38,105 nt of DNA from assembly GCF_003725335.1 (NCBI RefSeq), contig NZ_QIBY01000020.1, positions 1 through 38,105 on the forward strand, given 5' to 3'. The translations under genes were made by a program, and so were the position numbers. The stretch comes from Parvibacter caecicola (GTDB lineage: Bacteria > Actinomycetota > Coriobacteriia > Coriobacteriales > Eggerthellaceae). Each line of letters starts with the position of its first letter. Position 1 is the first letter of the stretch. This document shows, one piece after another, positions 23,059 through 31,401 of this stretch. The notes under the pieces are model-generated. The model was not told the DNA's origin. It saw nothing but the letters and a program-made list of their open reading frames with translations, and did not search any database.

Positions 23059-23176
23059 ACTTTTCCTGCGATTTATCCCCTGATTACCAAGAAGACCTCA
23101 GAAGTTCAAGCCCGTAGTCTTTTACCAGCGCCGTACAGGGCGCCAGAATCGAGAGAGACTGCAGAGGAGGAGAAGC

Positions 23177-25606
23177 ATGGAGAATCGTAGCGTCATGACA
23201 CGACGCGGTTTCACCGCAGCCATGGCCGCCGTTGGGTCGGCCGTTGGAATCGGCTGCCTTTCGTCCGTCCAGGGCGGAACGCTAAAGCCCGCGAAAGCCG
23301 TGGCCGAAACGGCCGAGGAGAAGGTAGTGTGGAGCCAGTGCAACGTCAACTGCGGCGGCCGCTGCATATTCCGCCATCATGTGAAAGACGGCCGGATCAT
23401 CTACACCGAGACCGACAACCTGGGAAACCCTAACGAGCATCAAGCCCGCGCCTGCCTGCGCGGCCGCACGTATCGCCACTGGGTAAACAGCCCCGATCGC
23501 CTGCTGTACCCCATGAAGCGCGTGGGTAAGCGCGGCTCTGGAGAGTTCGAGCGCATCAGCTGGGATGAAGCCATCGACACCATCGCCCAACAGATCCAGA
23601 AAACCATCGATAGCTACGGCAACGAGGCCATCTTCATCCACAAGGGCACCGGTAAGTACACCGCCATCGGCACCGATGACACCAAAACCGGCATGCTGCC
23701 CCAGCGTTTGTTCGCCACTTTGGGTGGCTACCTGGATTATCGTGGCAGTTACTCCATCGGCGCAATGCAGGGTTACAGCCCCTTCATGTTCGGCGCCACC
23801 TACAATCCGCTGGACAACGTGGGCGCCTCCAGCGTGTCAGAGGCCGAGAACGCCGACCTTATGGTGCTGTTCGGCTATTCGGCGGCCGACACCCGCATGG
23901 GTGGCGCCAACGGCGTTTGGGACATGGTAAAGGTGCGCGACTCCGGCACCGAAATCATCCAAATCGACCCGCGCATGAACGAGCAATGCTCTGGCTTTGG
24001 CGATGAGTGGATACCCATCCGCACCGGCACCGACGGTGCACTGGCAAGCGCTATCGCCCACGAGCTGATTGTGAACGATGCAGTGGATCTGGATTTCTTG
24101 CATACCTATTGCGTGGGCTACGACGAGGAAACCATGCCAGAGTCGGCCAAAGGCAAAAACCGCTCCTACAAAGATTACATCATGGGCACCGGCTACGACA
24201 TGGTGGAAAAAACGCCAGAGTGGGCCGAGGTCATCACCACCATACCTGCGGCTCAAATTCGCGTGCTTGCCGACCGCATAGCTAAAGCCGACCGCCTCTT
24301 CGTGAGCCAAGGCTGGAGCGTTCAGCGCCACAGCGCCGGCGAAACCAACATGATGGCCATTTGCATGATCCCCATCCTCACCGGACAGCTGGGGCTTCCC
24401 GGCACCAACACCGGCATCAGCATGGCCGCCCAAGTAGCCCAGCCTTTGGTGGGAAGCATCCCCCAACCGGAGAACCCGGTGAAAACCAGCATCCCGGTGT
24501 ACCAGTGGCTCAACGCCATCGACCACGGCGAAGACATGACCACCACCAACGCCTATGTCCTGGGAGCCGACAAACTGAAAACCGGCATCAAGTTCTTTTG
24601 GAGCTTCGCCGGCAACGGCATCACCAACCAGCACGGCGACATCAATCTGGTGCACGACATTCTGCAAGATGAAAGCAAGTGTGAATTCATCGTATGCCAC
24701 GACATCATGATGACCGACTCGTGCAAGTACGCCGACATCATTTTGCCCGACGCTATGGTGGCCGAATCCATGGGCCTCTCCACAAATGGCTATGCCGAGT
24801 ACTACAACGGAGTGACGCTGGCCATGCCCGCCCAGGAGGCCCCCGGCGAAGCGCGACTCGCCTACGACGTGTATGCCGAAATTGCCGACAAGTTCGGAAA
24901 GAAGGAGGAGTTCACTGAAGGCCTCTCCCACGACGAATGGATCGAGCGCATTTACAACGAGGGGCGCGCCAACAATCCCGATATGCCCTCTTTCGAGGAA
25001 ATGAAGACCGTTGGCGTGTACCGCTTCGATCTTCCCAGTCAGATTGGCCTCAAGGATTTCCGCGACGACCCCATCGCCAACCCGCTTTCCACCCCCTCCG
25101 GCAAAATTGAGATTTACTCGGAGCAGCTGGCGGAAATGGCCGAGACCTGGGACATTGCCGAAGGCGATGCAATCACCCCCATTCCCAGCTTCGAGCCTGG
25201 TTACGAGGGCTACGGCTCTGTTACCGAGGAGTACCCCCTTTACTGCGCTCAGTTCCATTACAAAGCCCGCACCCATTCCTGCTACTCGAACGTACCGGAG
25301 ATTGCTGCGGTGGCGCGGCAGCAGATATGGATCAATCCGCAAGACGCCAATCCCCGCGAAATCTCCGAGGGCGACATCTGCGCCGTCAAAAGCCCTCACG
25401 GCGAGATTCGCATCGAGGCCCATGTGACCAACCGCGTCATCCCCGGTTGCGTGTTTATTCCGCAAGGGGCCTGGCATGATGCGGACATGTTTGGAGACCG
25501 CGTTGACCACGGCGGATGCTACAACACCCTGCTGGGGTACCACCCCACGCCCGTGGCGAAGCAGACGAACTCCAACGCCGTAATCGCCCAGGTCACGAAG
25601 GCTTAA
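23177..25606 (+). CDS. dmsA: DMSO reductase-like catalytic subunit, Tat-exported
   Basis: The 809-residue protein begins with a twin-arginine signal (MTRRGFTAAM). A [4Fe-4S] site is formed by C55-x3-C59-x3-C63-x29-C93. Typical DmsA features follow: SPDRLLYPMKRVGKRGSG, FERISWDEAI, and GSYSIGA with Ser193 in the position of the molybdenum ligand. Later regions such as VSQGWSVQRHSAGE and the C-terminal cofactor domain are intact. DmsA enzymes reduce DMSO or related S- and N-oxides on the outer face of the membrane in anaerobic respiration; the true substrate is not certain. The start ATG at 23177 follows GAGGAGGAGAAGC. It is the first of three genes (dmsABC-like), with the LuxR gene upstream. 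Confidence 0.9.
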   Translation: MENRSVMTRRGFTAAMAAVGSAVGIGCLSSVQGGTLKPAKAVAETAEEKVVWSQCNVNCGGRCIFRHHVKDGRIIYTETDNLGNPNEHQARACLRGRTYRHWVNSPDRLLYPMKRVGKRGSGEFERISWDEAIDTIAQQIQKTIDSYGNEAIFIHKGTGKYTAIGTDDTKTGMLPQRLFATLGGYLDYRGSYSIGAMQGYSPFMFGATYNPLDNVGASSVSEAENADLMVLFGYSAADTRMGGANGVWDMVKVRDSGTEIIQIDPRMNEQCSGFGDEWIPIRTGTDGALASAIAHELIVNDAVDLDFLHTYCVGYDEETMPESAKGKNRSYKDYIMGTGYDMVEKTPEWAEVITTIPAAQIRVLADRIAKADRLFVSQGWSVQRHSAGETNMMAICMIPILTGQLGLPGTNTGISMAAQVAQPLVGSIPQPENPVKTSIPVYQWLNAIDHGEDMTTTNAYVLGADKLKTGIKFFWSFAGNGITNQHGDINLVHDILQDESKCEFIVCHDIMMTDSCKYADIILPDAMVAESMGLSTNGYAEYYNGVTLAMPAQEAPGEARLAYDVYAEIADKFGKKEEFTEGLSHDEWIERIYNEGRANNPDMPSFEEMKTVGVYRFDLPSQIGLKDFRDDPIANPLSTPSGKIEIYSEQLAEMAETWDIAEGDAITPIPSFEPGYEGYGSVTEEYPLYCAQFHYKARTHSCYSNVPEIAAVARQQIWINPQDANPREISEGDICAVKSPHGEIRIEAHVTNRVIPGCVFIPQGAWHDADMFGDRVDHGGCYNTLLGYHPTPVAKQTNSNAVIAQVTKA

Positions 25607-25617
25607 GGAGGCACGCA

Positions 25618-26235
25618 ATGACTAAGGCTTTTTTCTTCGACAATTCCCGCTGCACCGGCTGCCGCACCTGCCAGCTGGCCTGCAAAGACTACCACGATCT
25701 TTCCATCGACCAGACCTACCGCAAGGTGTACGACATGGAGTCGGGCGCCTGCTCAATGGATGAACGAGGCGTGGTTACCCATACCTGCAAACTGTATCAC
25801 GTGGCCATTGGGTGCAATCACTGCGAAGACCCTGCTTGCACAAAGGTATGCCCCACAGGCGCCATGGAGAAAGACCCCGAGACCGGGCTGGTGAGCGTAG
25901 ACGGCGATAAATGCCTGGGTTGCGGCTACTGCGTAATGGCCTGCCCCTACGGTGCCCCCACGCTGGACAAGACCGTTGGCCATACTATCAAGTGCGACGG
26001 GTGCAAAAACCGTGTGGCCGAGGGCAAAAAGCCCATTTGCGTCGAAGCCTGCCCCCTGCGAGCGCTGGACTTCGGTGAAGTGGAGGAGATGAAGGCGCGC
26101 GGCGAATCGCACGACATTGATCCCCTGCCCTCAAGCAGCTACACGAAGCCCTCTCTTTATATTCGCATGAGCCCCGATGCCAAGTCTTCGCAAGCCGCCG
26201 ACAGCCGCATCGCCAATCCTTTGGAGGTGTTCTAG
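25618..26235 (+). CDS. dmsB: DmsB-like four-cluster ferredoxin subunit
   Basis: The 205-residue protein carries four cysteine groups: CTGCRTCQLAC, CNHCEDPACTKVCP, CLGCGYCVMACP, and CDGCKN with a later CVEACP. They fit four [4Fe-4S] clusters that pass electrons from DmsC to DmsA. The start ATG at 25618 follows AAGGAGG and lies 11 nt past the dmsA stop. A frame extends upstream inside dmsA but has no ribosome site. The first residues, MTKAFFFDNSRC, match DmsB N-termini. The C-terminal tail of about 40 residues is rich in Ser and Ala. Confidence 0.93.
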   Translation: MTKAFFFDNSRCTGCRTCQLACKDYHDLSIDQTYRKVYDMESGACSMDERGVVTHTCKLYHVAIGCNHCEDPACTKVCPTGAMEKDPETGLVSVDGDKCLGCGYCVMACPYGAPTLDKTVGHTIKCDGCKNRVAEGKKPICVEACPLRALDFGEVEEMKARGESHDIDPLPSSSYTKPSLYIRMSPDAKSSQAADSRIANPLEVF

Positions 26236-26237
26236 TA

Positions 26238-27092
26238 ATGGAAGCCCTTGCAAGCCATCTTCCCCTCATTCTCTTCACCGCCCTGTGCGCTATAGGCGCC
26301 GGCGCATTCCTCCCCATGGCGTTGAGAGCCAGCGTGGGCGGAGCTTCTCCAGCGAAGCCCGGGTACGGCAAGCTGGCCTGGGTGCCGGTTGCCGTGCTTG
26401 CAATCGGCTTTGTAGCCGTGTTCTTCCACGTGACCGTCCCGCTGAATGCTCCTCTGGCGCTGGGCGGCATCGGGCGCTCGCCCCTTTCCAACGAGGTTGC
26501 CGTTGGAGGCGCCTTCCTGGCGCTGTGCCTCCTCTACGCCGTTTTGACCACCGCCGGCAAGCTTTCTGCCAACGCCAACAAAGCCTTCTTGTGGGTACTC
26601 GCCGCCAGCGCTGTAGTGTTCGGACTGTTCATGGGACTTGCTTACAACATTGCCACCATTCCCGCCTGGAGCTCTTCGGCGGCTAGCGTGGCCATGGTTG
26701 CCCTCACCTTGCTGGGCGGCTGTGCCCTAGGATGGCTCATCGTGGGCCTGGCTGGCAAAAGCGAAACTACTCCCAAGTCTGTTGGCTATATCCTGCTGGC
26801 CGTGGCCGTCGTCAGCCTTGTTGCTGCCGCAATTGCCTCGGGGGCCGAAAGCGGCATCGTAGCCGCCCTGCCGTCCTTCGTCCACGACACTGCGGCCATC
26901 GCAGCCGAGGCCAACGGCTTCATTGCAGGATTTACCCTGTGCGGAATTCTGGGCGTTGTGTGTCTGGCGGCAAGCATTGTAAAGCCCTCCGCCTCCCGCA
27001 TCGCATCGATCCTGTCGCTGGCATTTGTAACGGCGGCCATAGTGCTCGCTCGCTGCGCGTTCTATCTCATGGAAGTAGGCGTTGCCTTCTAG
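26238..27092 (+). CDS. dmsC: DmsC-like membrane anchor subunit
   Basis: This 284-residue protein has eight hydrophobic segments, as in DmsC. It begins MEALASHLPLILFTALCAIG and contains FHVTVPLNAPLALGGIGRSPLSNE in shorter family form, a conserved DmsC loop with a possible quinol-site His. It anchors the reductase and oxidises menaquinol. The start ATG lies 2 nt after the dmsB stop, and GGAGGTG near the end of dmsB is its ribosome site, so the genes are tightly coupled. A GC-rich hairpin follows the stop. No chaperone gene follows; the TorD-like protein at 2905-3600 may serve this enzyme too. Confidence 0.88.
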   Translation: MEALASHLPLILFTALCAIGAGAFLPMALRASVGGASPAKPGYGKLAWVPVAVLAIGFVAVFFHVTVPLNAPLALGGIGRSPLSNEVAVGGAFLALCLLYAVLTTAGKLSANANKAFLWVLAASAVVFGLFMGLAYNIATIPAWSSSAASVAMVALTLLGGCALGWLIVGLAGKSETTPKSVGYILLAVAVVSLVAAAIASGAESGIVAALPSFVHDTAAIAAEANGFIAGFTLCGILGVVCLAASIVKPSASRIASILSLAFVTAAIVLARCAFYLMEVGVAF

Positions 27093-27135
27093 GGCAATTG
27101 CGAATCGGCCTAATCCGCTCCCTCCTTCCCGACTT

Positions 27136-27162
27136 GCGGCCGCCTCATTATGGGGCGGCCGC
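27136..27162 (+). terminator. Hairpin after the dms-like operon
   Basis: GCGGCCGCC/GGCGGCCGC (27136-27144 with 27154-27162), 9-bp stem, followed by TCCATTTC. The T-tract is interrupted, so strength is uncertain. Confidence 0.55.
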
Positions 27163-27198
27163 TCCATTTCGGCCTAACGCGAAGAGCGGTGTCGAAGG

Positions 27199-27262
27199 CC
27201 CCTTGTCACCCCGCCCCCTGTCACGCCTGAAACCTGACGTTACCCCCGTCCCCTGTCACGCC
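27199..27262. repeat. Fragments of the GGGGGACGT palindrome family
   Basis: CCCTTGTCAC, CCCCTGTCACGCC and GTCCCCTGTCACGCC follow one another. They match the outer ends of the palindromes at 9628 and 20615. A further pair is at about 27788-27812. They look like decayed copies or half-elements. Confidence 0.5.
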
Positions 27263-27313
27263 CTCATGCGGTAGAATCGTTCCATCGACCGCCCGACTTC
27301 CGAAGGGACGCCC

Positions 27314-27694
27314 ATGAACCTGCTCGTGCGCCTTCTTGTACTTGGCCCCGCCCGCATTTTGCCGGTGGTGTTGGCCATCGCACTGGTAGCGGGCATCATA
27401 TACGTGGTCATGGTGGCGCGCACCTCCCCCGAGCGGGCCAAAGAGGTGGTCATTGCATTCTTTACCTGGACGTTCATCGCGCTTGCGGTGTTTTTCGGGC
27501 TAGCCTGCCTCTACGCCTTGGCCGAGAACAACGCACCCGTATTGGACCTGGCCCTCAGCTTCATCATCGTAGCGCTGGTGGGGCTGGGCATCACGCGCCT
27601 CTGCAACCGCCGCTTCCTGAAGAACCACCCCCACTACATTCCCAAGCGCACTGGCCGCGCCAAAACCAAGCGCCGCTTCCCCTGGGATAAGTGA
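27314..27694 (+). CDS. Small membrane protein, three predicted helices, unknown function
   Basis: The 126-residue protein starts at ATG 27314 with GAAGGGAC upstream. Hydrophobic segments span about residues 13-34, 45-68 and 75-94. The C-terminal 30 residues are strongly basic (KNHPHYIPKRTGRAKTKRR in short) and should face the cytosol. TAGAAT at 27272-27277 may be its -10. I recognise no family. It is a single gene between the dms-like operon and the convergent citrate synthase gene. Confidence 0.7.
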   Translation: MNLLVRLLVLGPARILPVVLAIALVAGIIYVVMVARTSPERAKEVVIAFFTWTFIALAVFFGLACLYALAENNAPVLDLALSFIIVALVGLGITRLCNRRFLKNHPHYIPKRTGRAKTKRRFPWDK

Positions 27695-27733
27695 GAAGGG
27701 CGCCGTTACGGGCGGCGGCAATCCACTTGCGAA

Positions 27734-27764
27734 TTAGGCAGAGATAGAATCTCTGCCCTACGAA
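27734..27764 (-). repeat. 31-nt palindromic repeat (copy 2, intergenic)
   Basis: Exact reverse complement of 868-898 in galK. Here it lies between two convergent genes and, with its 8-bp stem, may help stop transcripts from either side. Confidence 0.85.
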
Positions 27765-27826
27765 TCGGGGATCAGGGCCGCATGGCCCCGTCCCCTGTCA
27801 CCCCCGTCCCCCATCCCTAGCGGGCG

Positions 27827-29305
27827 CTAGCGCTCTTCAATGGGGGCATAGGGCTGGTGCGGGGTGCCGGTGGTTTTGTAGGCAGGGCGGATGATGCGCT
27901 TGCCGGAGCCGATTTCCTCGAAACGATGGGCCGCCCAGCCAGCGGTGCGAGCGCAGGCGAACAGCGGCGTGAACAGTTCTTCCGGAATGCCCATCATGGT
28001 GTACACGAAGCCAGAGTACATGTCCACGTTGGCGCACATATCCTTTTTGGTGCCCTTCTCCTGCTCAATCACCTGGGGCGCCAGCCGCTCGATGGACTGC
28101 AGCAGGCTGAACTCCCGCTCGAACTCAGTACCAGCCGCCAGCTTCGCCGCAAAGCGCTTCAGAATTACGGCGCGCGGGTCGGACAGCGTGTACACCGCAT
28201 GGCCCATACCGTACACCAGGCCGGTTTTGTCGTAGGCCTGCTTGTTCACGATGCGAGCCAGATACGCCGCCACCTCATCGTCGTTTTCCCAGTTCGCCAC
28301 GTTGTCTTTGATTTCCTGCTGCATCCCCAGCACCTGGCGGTTGGCTCCGCCGTGGCGGTGCCCCTTCAGCGAGCCGATGGCCGCCGAATAAGCGGAATAG
28401 GGGTCGGTGTCGGAGGAGGACAGCACGCGGGTGGTGAAAGTGGAGTTGTTGCCGCCGCCGTGCTCGGTGTGCAGGCACAGCATGATGTCCAACATGCGCG
28501 CTTCCTCCGGCGTAAACTGGCGGTCGGGGCGCAGCATGGACAGGATGGTTTCGGCGGTGGACTGCCCGGGCACAAACCGGTGCATAATCATGGAGCCGTG
28601 GTGGAACCGCGACTGGATGGCGTAATAGGTAAGCACCATGATGCGCGGCAGGCGGCTCATCAGCGACAACGCCGTGTGCACCTCGTGCTTGGGGGAGCGG
28701 TCTTCGGCGAAGCGGTCGTAGGTGTAGAGCTGCAGCACCGAGCGGGCCAGCACGTTCATGATGTCGGGCGGCACGTCATGCATGATGATGGAGGCGGTGA
28801 AGCCGTCGGGCAGCTCGCGCTGGGAATCGATCACTTCCACGAATTGGGCCAGCTGGCTTTCGGTGGGCAGGCTTCCCACCAGCAGCAGGTAGGCCACCTC
28901 TTCAAAAGCGAAGCGGCGCTGGGGGGAATCGTCCCCCAGCAGGTCGTACAGGTCGTAGCCGCGCAGGCGCAGGTGCCCCTCGTCGGCGATTTTCTTGCCG
29001 TCTTCCACCCGATAGCCGTGCACGTCGGAGATGTTGGTCATGCCCACGATGACGCCGGTGCCGTCGGAGTTGCGCAGACCGCGCTTCACATCGAAGCGGG
29101 TGTAGTGCTCCGGCTCGATGGAGTTCACCTCGTCGAAGCTGTCGAACAGCGAAACCTTGCGCTTCTCCTCTTCCGCCACCGTCAGCGGCTCGGGCCCGAA
29201 GGGCACCGGCACCGTATAGGGGCGCGAGTCCACATCAAGCGCGGCATCATAGGCGGCCGGCCGGCCCACTTCGCCGGAATTGGCAGCGTCGTTTACACGG
29301 GTCAT
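27827..29305 (-). CDS. gltA: Citrate synthase
   Basis: The 492-residue enzyme condenses acetyl-CoA with oxaloacetate. The catalytic triad is visible: His282 in HTEHGGGNN, His369 in GMGHAVYTLSDPRA, and Asp428 in ANVDMYSGF. GSLKGHRHGGAN is the conserved substrate loop. It is longer than the usual 370-430 residues because of an N-terminal extension of about 70 residues with acidic and proline-rich parts, seen in some anaerobes. A 2-methylcitrate synthase cannot be fully excluded, but no prp genes are near. The start ATG at 29305 follows GAGAGGGG. It is probably a single-gene unit. Confidence 0.92.
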   Translation of the reverse strand: MTRVNDAANSGEVGRPAAYDAALDVDSRPYTVPVPFGPEPLTVAEEEKRKVSLFDSFDEVNSIEPEHYTRFDVKRGLRNSDGTGVIVGMTNISDVHGYRVEDGKKIADEGHLRLRGYDLYDLLGDDSPQRRFAFEEVAYLLLVGSLPTESQLAQFVEVIDSQRELPDGFTASIIMHDVPPDIMNVLARSVLQLYTYDRFAEDRSPKHEVHTALSLMSRLPRIMVLTYYAIQSRFHHGSMIMHRFVPGQSTAETILSMLRPDRQFTPEEARMLDIMLCLHTEHGGGNNSTFTTRVLSSSDTDPYSAYSAAIGSLKGHRHGGANRQVLGMQQEIKDNVANWENDDEVAAYLARIVNKQAYDKTGLVYGMGHAVYTLSDPRAVILKRFAAKLAAGTEFEREFSLLQSIERLAPQVIEQEKGTKKDMCANVDMYSGFVYTMMGIPEELFTPLFACARTAGWAAHRFEEIGSGKRIIRPAYKTTGTPHQPYAPIEER

Positions 29306-29472
29306 GGAGACACCCCTCTCGGAAACCGGTCTGGGAAAAGTATCCGCCTATGATACCCAATCCCCGCGCCGTTGAGGTTTCTGACGGATTACTTCTTAGA
29401 CCAACGCCCGCTGCACACAGGCGGCAACAGCGCGCAGAAGCGGTCGGGCGCTCGAAAAGCCAACGGCGCGCC

Positions 29473-31401
29473 CTATGCGAACAGGGCCGTGAAGCGATCC
29501 CAGATAGTGGGCTCTGGCTCTTCCTCGGCGGGGGCTTCCGACTCTTCCGGCGCCTCCACCGCCGCCAGCGTCATCACGAATTGCACCGCTTGCACAGCGG
29601 TATTGCGCTCGTCCACAAACGACACCGGCTGGAACTCGGGGAATTCGTAATCGGCCATGGCATCGTCCATGCGCTGGCGCATCTGCTGCGGAAGCGTGGC
29701 GGTTTCCTGGGCCAGCTGCCCCATGCCGCCAGTGAATTGGCCGGCGCCCGCGGCGAATTCGGCCGTACCGCCGGAAAGCGAATCCACGCCACCGGTAAGG
29801 GCCGCCGCGCCGTCCGCCAGCTGCGCCACTCCGCCCGCATAGGCGGAAAGCCCCTCGTGGAACTGACCGTACTGGGAAGCCAACTGCTGCAGGCCTTCGC
29901 CCAGCTGCGCCAGCTGCTGCACCGCCGAGGGGTCGGCCCCCTGCCGCAAGGCCTCAGCCGCCTGCGACAGGCCGGCAGCCATAGAAGCCAGCGAACCCTG
30001 CCGCTCGGCCCCGGCGCCCATGGTTTGCACCAGCGCCAGCGCCCCCTCGAACGCGGGCCGCACCTGGCTGTAAGTGCCGGCCATCACCTGCAGGGCGCCC
30101 CACTGTTGCGCCAGCTTCTGGGCCGTTGCCCGCTCGGCGTCGCTCAGGCCCGGTGCCATGACCAGCGCCTGCACTTCTTCTTGGGTGAGGTCGCTCTCGG
30201 CACCGGCCGCCGCGGAATCCATGGCCCCCAAAGCCGACTGCAGCCCTTCGGCCACCTGCGCAGACGCCTCGCTCAACTGCGAAAGGCCGCCCGCCAGCGC
30301 CTCCAACTGATCGGCCAAGTGCCCCAGCTGCTCTATGGCAGAGAAATCGGCGCCCGCCAGGCCGGCTGCCGCCGCCGAAAGCCCCCGCTCAATTTGCCCC
30401 GACGCCTGCAGCAGCGCACCGGACGAGCTGTTTACCTGGCCGAGCCCATCCGCCAGCTGCTGGGCACCCCCTTGCAGCTGCTTCGCGCCGTCGGCCAGAT
30501 CATCGGCCCCCGCCGCCAGCTCAGCCGCCCCCTCATCCAGGGCGGCAATGGCATCGGTGAGGCTGGTCATCTCCCCTTCCACGTCGCCCACATCGGGCAT
30601 CTCCACCACGCTGGCATAGGGCAGCGCCGCAATGGACACCTCCCCCATCCGAAAATCGCGCACCGTGGCCGAAAGCGTCACGTCGCCGTCCTTGCCCGGC
30701 AGCACCGTGAACGCCACCGTCTGATCACGGCCGGCGGCGGCAACGGTGGCCCCTTCCGCCTGCAGGTTGGTCCACGTATCGCCCGGCAGCGTGAAGGTGA
30801 TTTGCTGCATGAAACTATCGGCGAAGGCCGGATTCACATCGGCATTGCGCGTGGTGGTAAGATGCACCTCCACCTGGCCGCTCATGCCCACCATCAGTCG
30901 CGGATCCATGGGGCGGCCGTCTAGCGAGTAGGCAACCTGCACGTTCCAGGGCAGCTGCGCCTGGGCCAGGTTGCCCTGGTAGAAAAACACGCCCTCGTCG
31001 GCTTCGAACACGACGGCATCGGCGGCCCCCTGTGCCGCCAGCGACTGCTGATCGGTCAGGTTCACGCGCCCCTCGTAGGCGCCGAAATCGCGAATGACCA
31101 GCGGTTCTTCCACATCGAAGCGGTTAACCACGTACACCGCCTCCACCGCGCCTTCGCTGGTAAGGTTGGCGTACACCACTTCGGTTTTGGCGAAGGCGCC
31201 ATCGGTACTGCCAGGCCCCAAATCGGCTGCGGCCCTATCGCCGCCACCATCAGCTGCGCTGACAGTCGCCGCATCTTCACCGCGCCCGCCCTCAGGCGCC
31301 GTTTCCACGCTGCTCATGGCACAGCCGCCCAGTGCCGGCACCATCGCCACCGCCACGGCCACCGCCGCCGCACCACCGAAAGCCTTTCGCATCCGCCTCA
31401 T
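29473..31401 (-). CDS. Lipoprotein with repeated coiled-coil segment, partner of an MMPL transporter
   Basis: The 642-residue protein has a lipoprotein signal with lipobox LGGC (Cys at about residue 27). An Ala/Gly/Asp-rich linker and a beta-rich domain (about 70-280) follow. Then comes a long helical region with repeated patterns such as LAAGADDLADGAKQL and LADGLGQV, like the YhgE/Pip-type repeats of exported phage-infection-like proteins. A short acidic Pro/Glu tail and WDRF end it. The ATG overlaps the MMPL stop by 4 nt (ATGA), so it is coupled to the transporter and probably acts with it outside the membrane, perhaps as an adaptor bridging transporter and cell wall. Function is inferred from the context. 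Confidence 0.75.
   Translation of the reverse strand: MRRMRKAFGGAAAVAVAVAMVPALGGCAMSSVETAPEGGRGEDAATVSAADGGGDRAAADLGPGSTDGAFAKTEVVYANLTSEGAVEAVYVVNRFDVEEPLVIRDFGAYEGRVNLTDQQSLAAQGAADAVVFEADEGVFFYQGNLAQAQLPWNVQVAYSLDGRPMDPRLMVGMSGQVEVHLTTTRNADVNPAFADSFMQQITFTLPGDTWTNLQAEGATVAAAGRDQTVAFTVLPGKDGDVTLSATVRDFRMGEVSIAALPYASVVEMPDVGDVEGEMTSLTDAIAALDEGAAELAAGADDLADGAKQLQGGAQQLADGLGQVNSSSGALLQASGQIERGLSAAAAGLAGADFSAIEQLGHLADQLEALAGGLSQLSEASAQVAEGLQSALGAMDSAAAGAESDLTQEEVQALVMAPGLSDAERATAQKLAQQWGALQVMAGTYSQVRPAFEGALALVQTMGAGAERQGSLASMAAGLSQAAEALRQGADPSAVQQLAQLGEGLQQLASQYGQFHEGLSAYAGGVAQLADGAAALTGGVDSLSGGTAEFAAGAGQFTGGMGQLAQETATLPQQMRQRMDDAMADYEFPEFQPVSFVDERNTAVQAVQFVMTLAAVEAPEESEAPAEEEPEPTIWDRFTALFA

Noticed and set aside
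23837-25618. Long open frame (593 codons) on the - strand
   Set aside because: It lies fully antisense to the dmsA-like gene, has no ribosome site and shows the composition of a shadow frame.
27857-29353. Long open frame (498 codons) on the + strand
   Set aside because: It is antisense to citrate synthase, whose catalytic residues are all present on the - strand.
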